From the IMG/VR virus record IMGVR_UViG_3300042549_000858, positions 1 to 64,000 of that record: a stretch of DNA of 64,000 bases. One strand, written 5' to 3'. This DNA is from a virus. The notes beneath the pieces are model-generated. The model had not been told where the DNA came from and did not search any database. It worked only from the letters and a program-made list of their open reading frames with translations. Positions 59,459 through 64,000 of the stretch are shown here, one piece after another (position 1 is the first letter of the stretch; each line of letters begins with the position of its first letter). The position numbers and the translations under genes were made by a program.

Positions 59459-61006
59459 ATGGAGATTATTGAGAACAGAGCAATATTGCTCAAGGTAAAA
59501 CACCCCGACAGAATCACTACGGTGATTCCAAAGAGCAAGGTGTTGGAGAGAGATGAGAACTCAGCAAGTGTGTTGGTGAACTGGGGCTTGGAAGAGACCC
59601 TAGTGCTGAAGAACTTACGTATCAACGTACCATCACCTATCAATGGAACATACAAGTGGCCGGGGCTGTACAAACCGTTCGACCATCAAAAAGTTACATC
59701 GTCTTTTCTAACCATGCACCGCCGTGCGTTTTGCTTCAATGAGCAAGGCACAGGCAAGACCGCTAGTGTTATATGGTCGGCAGACTATCTAATGACGCAG
59801 AAGATTATCAAGCGCGTGCTTGTTATCTGCCCCTTGTCCATCATGGACTCAGCATGGCGTAATGACTTGTTTAGATTTGCGATGCACCGCAGAGTAGACG
59901 TCGCATATGGCAAGCCTGAGAAACGCAAAGAAATTATTAGGGGTGAGGCTGAGTTTGTCATCATTAACTACGACGGTTTAGAAATCGTAGCGGATGCCGT
60001 TGCACAGGGTGGCTTTGATTTGATTGTTATTGATGAGGCGAACGCCTACAAAAATCCTCAGACGAAGCGTTGGAAAATCCTGAGTAAATTAGTCCAACCG
60101 ACCACATGGCTATGGATGTTGACAGGAACGCCCGCCTCACAATCCCCTGTAGATGCGTATGGCATAGCGAAGTTAGTTAACCCCAACAATATCCCTCGAT
60201 TCTTTGGTGGGTTCAGAGACCAAGTGATGAACAAAGTCACGCAGTTCAAGTGGGTGCCGAAGCCCGATGCGAACGACACGGTATACAGAGCACTACAACC
60301 CGCGATACGTTTTACGAAAGAGCAATGCTTAGATTTACCTGAGATGACCTACGTAACGCGAGACGTACCACTTACTGCACAGCAAGAGAAATACTACGAG
60401 TTACTCCGCCGTCAGTTAATCGTGCAAGCGGCTGGTGAAGAGATAACAACAGTCAACGCCGCCGCTAACCTCAACAAGTTACTGCAACTATCAGGTGGTG
60501 CGGTGTATTCCGATACAGGCGAAGTTGTGCAGTTCGATGCAAGCAACCGCCTCGCTGTCCTACGAGAAGTTATTGAAGAGTCTAGCCACAAGGTGCTGGT
60601 GTTCGTACCGTTCAGACATGCGATTGAAGTTGTGTCCGAAGACTTAAAGAAGCACGGGTATGCGACCGCACTCATTCACGGCGGGGTATCCGCAAGCAAA
60701 CGCACAGAAATTTTTGAGAGATTCCAAACGACTGACAGCCCACAAGTGTTAGTCATACAACCGCAAGCGGCGTCACACGGGGTCACCCTACATGCCGCAA
60801 ACACGATTGTGTATTGGAGTCCGGTAATGTCCGTAGAGACATATTTGCAATGCAACGCACGAGTCCATAGGGCAGGGCAAAAGAACCCATCAGTTGTAGT
60901 GCACTTGCAGGGTAGTGGTGTAGAACGCCGCATGTACACCATGTTGAATAACAAAGTCGATATTCACCACAAAATTATTGACCTATACGGGGAAATACTG
61001 AGTTGA
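59459..61006 (+). CDS. SNF2-family (superfamily 2) DNA helicase/translocase
   Basis: 515 residues from ATG 59459 (GGAGAGAG upstream). Walker A NEQGTGKTAS (94-103), Walker B as DEAN (192-195, VIDEANAYKN), motif III LTGTPASQS and motif VI NARVHRAGQKNP. This is the minimal phage SNF2-type helicase, which moves along DNA with ATP and may remodel forks or remove bound proteins. Preceded by the structured region 59266-59433, which may control it. Confidence 0.88.
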   Translation: MEIIENRAILLKVKHPDRITTVIPKSKVLERDENSASVLVNWGLEETLVLKNLRINVPSPINGTYKWPGLYKPFDHQKVTSSFLTMHRRAFCFNEQGTGKTASVIWSADYLMTQKIIKRVLVICPLSIMDSAWRNDLFRFAMHRRVDVAYGKPEKRKEIIRGEAEFVIINYDGLEIVADAVAQGGFDLIVIDEANAYKNPQTKRWKILSKLVQPTTWLWMLTGTPASQSPVDAYGIAKLVNPNNIPRFFGGFRDQVMNKVTQFKWVPKPDANDTVYRALQPAIRFTKEQCLDLPEMTYVTRDVPLTAQQEKYYELLRRQLIVQAAGEEITTVNAAANLNKLLQLSGGAVYSDTGEVVQFDASNRLAVLREVIEESSHKVLVFVPFRHAIEVVSEDLKKHGYATALIHGGVSASKRTEIFERFQTTDSPQVLVIQPQAASHGVTLHAANTIVYWSPVMSVETYLQCNARVHRAGQKNPSVVVHLQGSGVERRMYTMLNNKVDIHHKIIDLYGEILS

Positions 61007-61012
61007 CAATAC

Positions 61013-61040
61013 TTGACAATGTTAAATTTAGCGGTATGAT
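61013..61040 (+). promoter_or_regulatory. Sigma70-type promoter before the 61070 gene
   Basis: -35 TTGACA (61013-61018), 16-nt spacer, -10 TATGAT (61035-61040). A second TTGACA is at 61003-61008. The start site should be near 61047 and the gene begins at 61070. No palindromic site is present here, unlike promoters A and B. Confidence 0.75.
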
Positions 61041-61069
61041 GGACAACACAAAGAGAGAAGGAGAGAAAA

Positions 61070-61477
61070 ATGACTGAAGACATTTCAGCCGACAAACTCG
61101 TCGCCGTCTACATCAAGATGCGCGACAAGAGAGCCGAACTTCTACGTGGTTACGAAGAAGAAGACGGTGCGGTGAAAGCACAGATGGAAATGGTGGAGGG
61201 CAAGTTACTTGACCTCTGCAAGACTGTCGGTGCCGATAGCCTAAAGACCAAGCACGGTACTGTTATGCGTGGTGTAAAAACTCGCTACTGGACAAGTGAT
61301 TGGGCATCCATGCACAAATTCATTTTGGAACACCAAATGCCTGACCTTTTGGAAAAGCGCATTAGTCAAGCCACACTGAAACAACTTTTGGATGAGAACC
61401 CTGACCTGATGCCCCCGGGCGTCAATGTAGATAGCAAATACTCAGTTACTGTAAGGAGAAGCACAAGTGGAAGCTGA
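61070..61477 (+). CDS. Phage protein, possibly Gp157-like
   Basis: 135 residues; AAGGAGAG precedes the ATG. The N-terminus is a long charged helix (ADKLVAVYIKMRDKRAELLR, then QMEMVEGKLLDLCKTVGADS), followed by LKTKHGTVMRGVKTRYWTSD. This two-part shape resembles Gp157-type proteins found near recombination genes, from memory. Function unknown. First gene after the promoter at 61013. Confidence 0.55.
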   Translation: MTEDISADKLVAVYIKMRDKRAELLRGYEEEDGAVKAQMEMVEGKLLDLCKTVGADSLKTKHGTVMRGVKTRYWTSDWASMHKFILEHQMPDLLEKRISQATLKQLLDENPDLMPPGVNVDSKYSVTVRRSTSGS

Positions 61478-61661
61478 AACAACCCTGACTGTTTTGGAGG
61501 TCGCAAAATACTTGCGGGTTTCCCGACAAACAGTCTACACCCTGATACGTGAGGGAAAAATCCCGCACTTCAAAGTAGGCACAAAGGTACGCATTAAACG
61601 TGCAGACCTCGACGCCATGACAAATACCCAAACCAAATCAACCACAGGAGAAACTATATGA
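61467..61661 (+). CDS. Excisionase/MerR-like HTH DNA-binding protein
   Basis: 64 residues. TLTVLEVAKYLRVSRQTVYT, then LIREGKIPHFKVGTKVRIKR and ADLDAM is the typical HTH-wing layout of excisionase-type DNA-binding domains. No integrase is present, so it is more likely a transcription regulator or DNA-bending protein. Overlaps the neighbour on each side. A candidate binder for the repeats at 43-51 kb. Confidence 0.78.
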   Translation: MEAETTLTVLEVAKYLRVSRQTVYTLIREGKIPHFKVGTKVRIKRADLDAMTNTQTKSTTGETI

Positions 61662-62527
61662 CTGAAATGACTTTATTTGCCAAGGGTGGCAATACCTTAC
61701 CCGCACACTTGCGTAACCTTGAACTGGACGCAACTACCAAAGCCTTGATGGGTTCGGGTGGTGGCTCAGGCAAGCGTATATCAATCAAAGGCGGTGTATT
61801 CCGCATGATTGTTGACGGCAAAGAAATCGCACAAAACGAAGACCGCGCCATGCCGATTGTTATCGTTGCGGCTAACCCGCACGTATCCCGTAGTTACTAT
61901 GCAGACACTTATGTTGAAGGACAAGTCCTCGCCCCCTCATGCTGGTCAAACGATGGAGTCTCACCTGATTCCAAAGTCAGCGAACCACAGTCCGGCAAGT
62001 GCGCAACATGTGCACAAAACATTGCTGGCTCTGCAACTCAGGGTGCTGGACGTGCTTGCCGTTACAGCCAACGCTTGGCAGTTACCCTTGAGAACGACCT
62101 CAAAGGAGATGTGTACCAGTTGACACTCCCTGCGCAGTCAATCTTTGGTAATGTCGAGAACGGCAAAATGCCTTTGCAAGCATATGCTAAGTTCTTGGGT
62201 AGCCACGGTTTGCCAATCACAGCAGTGGTGACCGAGATGCGTTTCGATACCGCAAGTGCTACACCTAAGTTGACGTTCAAGGCACTACGTCCTTTGGAAG
62301 CCGACGAGATGGCATTGGCACAAGAGAAGGGTCAATCAGCAGAAGCCAAGTCTGCGATTGCATCAACCCCTGCAACATTGGACGGCGCAAAACCAAAAGC
62401 AGTAGCCGCACCCGCACCTGTAGCAAAAGCAGAAGACGCGCCAGCCGAAGAAGCCGAACCAACCAAACGCGCTAAGAAAGCCGCACCGAAAGATGTGAGC
62501 GAAATCTTGGACGATTGGGCTGAGTAA
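61658..62527 (+). CDS. Probable single-stranded-DNA-binding protein
   Basis: 289 residues. The core (about 40-220) is beta-rich and has four cysteines, Cys95, Cys115, Cys118, Cys134 (GKCATCAQN; RACRYSQ), a possible zinc site as in T4 gp32. The C-terminal about 70 residues are Ala/Pro/Lys-rich and end in an acidic tip (SEILDDWAE) as in phage SSBs. The replication-gene context agrees. The SSB call is inference from these features. Confidence 0.55.
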   Translation: MTEMTLFAKGGNTLPAHLRNLELDATTKALMGSGGGSGKRISIKGGVFRMIVDGKEIAQNEDRAMPIVIVAANPHVSRSYYADTYVEGQVLAPSCWSNDGVSPDSKVSEPQSGKCATCAQNIAGSATQGAGRACRYSQRLAVTLENDLKGDVYQLTLPAQSIFGNVENGKMPLQAYAKFLGSHGLPITAVVTEMRFDTASATPKLTFKALRPLEADEMALAQEKGQSAEAKSAIASTPATLDGAKPKAVAAPAPVAKAEDAPAEEAEPTKRAKKAAPKDVSEILDDWAE

Positions 62528-62534
62528 AAACAAC

Positions 62535-62552
62535 GGGGGGCATAAGCCCCCC
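62535..62552 (+). other. Strong hairpin after the SSB-like gene, no T-run
   Basis: GGGGGGC, ATAA loop, GCCCCCC, a perfect 7-bp GC stem. It is followed by TACAAAGGAGG, not T-rich DNA, so it is not a terminator. It may protect the upstream mRNA end or reduce read-through. Confidence 0.55.
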
Positions 62553-62569
62553 TACAAAGGAGGCTAATA

Positions 62570-62995
62570 ATGGCGAAAATTTGTGAGTGCTGTGGGCAAA
62601 AGATTCGGAAACTAAACCCACACCGAATGTGCAAACACAAAGTTACTGTGCTTGAAATTATGGCTAAGGCTGATGACTGGGTAGTTGCCCAACATGGACA
62701 TGGCGTCATTGTTAATGGCGTTTCTGTTCGCGCCCCTTATAGGGCAGAGGCACATGCAAGTCGTTTAGTTTGGTTTGGTTTAGCAGAACATGGAGCAACG
62801 CGCTCAGGGATGTACCGCATCACACAGGCGGGTAGGGACTTCCTTGCGGGAACACATGCTGTACCAAAAATCATATGGTGTAAAGACGGCATAGTAGTTG
62901 AAACAGATTCCATACAAGTAACGATAGGCAGTGTGAAAGATGTAGTCCTTGATAAAGAATATTGGGACAACTATGGAGCAATGCAGAGACCATGA
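62570..62995 (+). CDS. Zinc-containing winged-helix-like protein
   Basis: 141 residues; AAAGGAGG precedes the ATG. The N-terminus has clustered cysteines (ICECCGQKI, Cys21 in RMCKH), followed by helices (VLEIMAKADDWVVAQHG), SRLVWFGLAEHGATRSGMYR and ITQAGRDFLAGT, like a winged helix. It probably binds nucleic acid. The stop overlaps the next ATG. Confidence 0.6.
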   Translation: MAKICECCGQKIRKLNPHRMCKHKVTVLEIMAKADDWVVAQHGHGVIVNGVSVRAPYRAEAHASRLVWFGLAEHGATRSGMYRITQAGRDFLAGTHAVPKIIWCKDGIVVETDSIQVTIGSVKDVVLDKEYWDNYGAMQRP

Positions 62996-63237
62996 ACAAC
63001 AAAGGTTACTCCCGTAAGTTTGTACAAGCAAACAAAACGGCTGACAACGAGCACATCGGTGTACAACTTGGGCGCATATGCGTTTCGAGAGACATACCCG
63101 TGCAAGACGTAGCAGAGTATTTATCAGTATCACGACAGGCTGTTTATATGTGGTTCTTGGGGAAGTCATTTCCCCACCCCACTATGCGCGACACCATACG
63201 TGACCTGATTAAGACACTCAAATCTAAAAAACCCTGA
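62992..63237 (+). CDS. XRE-like HTH regulator
   Basis: 81 residues from ATG 62992 (ATGA overlap). HIGVQLGRICVSRDIPVQDV, then AEYLSVSRQAVYMWFLGKS, fits a Cro/CI-type HTH at about residues 25-60, with a C-terminal helix (TMRDTIRDLIKTLKSKK). A small DNA-binding protein that could repress phage promoters, possibly through the palindromes at 43-51 kb (inference). Confidence 0.72.
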   Translation: MNNKGYSRKFVQANKTADNEHIGVQLGRICVSRDIPVQDVAEYLSVSRQAVYMWFLGKSFPHPTMRDTIRDLIKTLKSKKP

Positions 63238-63269
63238 CCGACAGTCTGCCGCCAGCAGACTACGGTTTT
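63238..63269 (+). terminator. Hairpin with short T-run before the primase gene
   Basis: AGTCTGC, CGCCA loop, GCAGACT (63243-63261), with outer CCG/CGG pairing and then TTTTC. A weak rho-independent terminator or attenuator between the HTH gene and the primase gene; partial read-through is likely. Confidence 0.5.
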
Positions 63270-63283
63270 CAAAAGAGCGAACA

Positions 63284-64000
63284 ATGACCTCAAGGATTCC
63301 CTTTCTCTCCTCCGTGCTTGCCGACGAAGGCATGTACTGTGTGGTGGGACTAAAGAAAGGTGCCCCGAGGCAAACTTTTGTAGAGACGATTGAAGAAATA
63401 GATGGTGTAGTAGAAGGGCTGTTAGCACAGGGGTACGACGCGTACTTTGGATGTGCTAAATATTTAAACGCCTCAGAAGGGCGTACCGCACAAAACGCAA
63501 AATGGTTCAAAGCCTTTTGGGTTGACTTAGACTGCGGTGAGAATAAACCTTACGAAACACAAGCCGTTGCTTTAGATGCACTCAAGCAGTTTGTTAAGGA
63601 CACAGGGCTACCACGCCCAACGATAGTGAACTCAGGCCGTGGCGTACACGCCTACTGGACACTGACCAAAGCAATTTTCTACAACGATTGGAAGCCATCG
63701 GCTGAAGCGTTCAAGAAGTTTTGTGCGGCTTACGACTTAAAGGCTGACCCTGCGGTGACCGCAGATGCGGCTCGTATCCTACGTATTCCCGAAACACTCA
63801 ACCATAAAGATTCCCCACCGTCACGAGTTGATGTGCTGGTTTCTTCTGGCGCTATGGAGTTCTCCCGATTCCAAGCGATTGTCGGTGCGGGTACTGAGGA
63901 AGAAGTCAACAACGAACTTGGTTTCGCGGTGCCCACGCAACGCCGACCAATAGATGCAACCACTCGCGCCTTGATGGGAAACAGCATATCCCGCTTTGGG
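63284..64000 (+). CDS. Primase N-terminus (archaeo-eukaryotic type), runs off the window
   Basis: 239 residues are visible, with no stop before the edge. The catalytic pair is in FWVDLDCG (residues about 79-86), followed by PTIVNSGRGVHAYWTL, the basic and histidine motif of archaeo-eukaryotic-type phage primases, and ADAARILRIPETLNHK. It makes RNA or DNA primers. A helicase C-terminus enters at base 1 in the same orientation, so a fused primase-helicase is likely. The end and start do not join in frame, so sequence is missing between them. Confidence 0.85.
   Translation, partial: MTSRIPFLSSVLADEGMYCVVGLKKGAPRQTFVETIEEIDGVVEGLLAQGYDAYFGCAKYLNASEGRTAQNAKWFKAFWVDLDCGENKPYETQAVALDALKQFVKDTGLPRPTIVNSGRGVHAYWTLTKAIFYNDWKPSAEAFKKFCAAYDLKADPAVTADAARILRIPETLNHKDSPPSRVDVLVSSGAMEFSRFQAIVGAGTEEEVNNELGFAVPTQRRPIDATTRALMGNSISRFG

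Noticed and set aside
60601-60617. Partial match to the 17-bp palindrome (TTCGTACCGTT)
   Set aside because: Only the left arm fits, and it encodes conserved helicase residues; it is probably chance.
61467-61661. Excisionase as evidence of a temperate phage
   Set aside because: No integrase, attachment site or clear lysogeny repressor cassette was found; HTH proteins of this type are also used as ordinary regulators.

Overview
The window is almost the whole genome of a virulent-looking tailed double-stranded DNA phage (Caudoviricetes). It has a complete virion gene set (both terminase subunits, P22-type portal, GroES-like protein, scaffold, major capsid protein, several tail fibres, lysozyme and holin candidates) and a complete replication set (family A DNA polymerase, primase and helicase parts, nucleases, SNF2-type helicase). 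I see no integrase, tRNA gene, insertion sequence or CRISPR array. The mix of a P22-like portal, a gp10-like stabilization protein and many small Lys/Gly-rich proteins resembles uncultured aquatic phages of podovirus-like build. The host cannot be named from the sequence; the sigma70-type promoters and SD-type ribosome binding sites suit a Gram-negative bacterium.

Layout. Two long blocks diverge at about 42.7-43.1 kb and converge at about 1.6 kb. The leftward (minus) block, 42694 to 1652, carries packaging and virion genes in this order: terminase, portal, scaffold, capsid, adaptors, a cluster of small basic proteins, tail-fibre cassettes with small chaperone-like partners, holin and lysozyme, stabilization protein, and large internal or ejection proteins ending in a 2086-residue protein with a zincin motif. 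A terminator, a strong promoter and a second terminator flank the gene just after the major capsid gene. The rightward (plus) block, 43138 to 64000, carries regulation and replication genes. It appears to continue past the window edge into the segment at 1-1557, because a primase N-terminus runs off the right end and a helicase C-terminus runs in at the left end. A rho-independent terminator at 1620-1649 closes that block.

The most unusual part is 43.0-51.0 kb. A 17-bp palindrome, TTTCGTACNGTACGAAA, occurs ten times there, between and inside genes, and I found no intact copy elsewhere in the window. Two near-identical strong promoters (44359-44387 and 46752-46780) each have a copy about 37-38 bp downstream of the predicted start. 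Another copy lies at the start of a weak predicted leftward promoter that faces the late genes and is followed by a terminator. An AT-rich 380-bp stretch between 25-bp inverted repeats in the same area is a replication-origin candidate. This repeat system controls, among others, a MoxR ATPase / DUF3150-like / metallopeptidase-VWA module of unknown role. Regulators encoded in the window that might act with it are a sigma70 region 4 protein, an excisionase-like HTH protein, an XRE-like HTH protein, and an unrecognised 175-residue protein flanked by two palindromes.

Most genes overlap by 1-8 bases or lie within about 15 bases of the next, so each block is probably expressed as long polycistronic transcripts. 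Function calls rest on recognised motifs and remembered family resemblance; no database search was possible.
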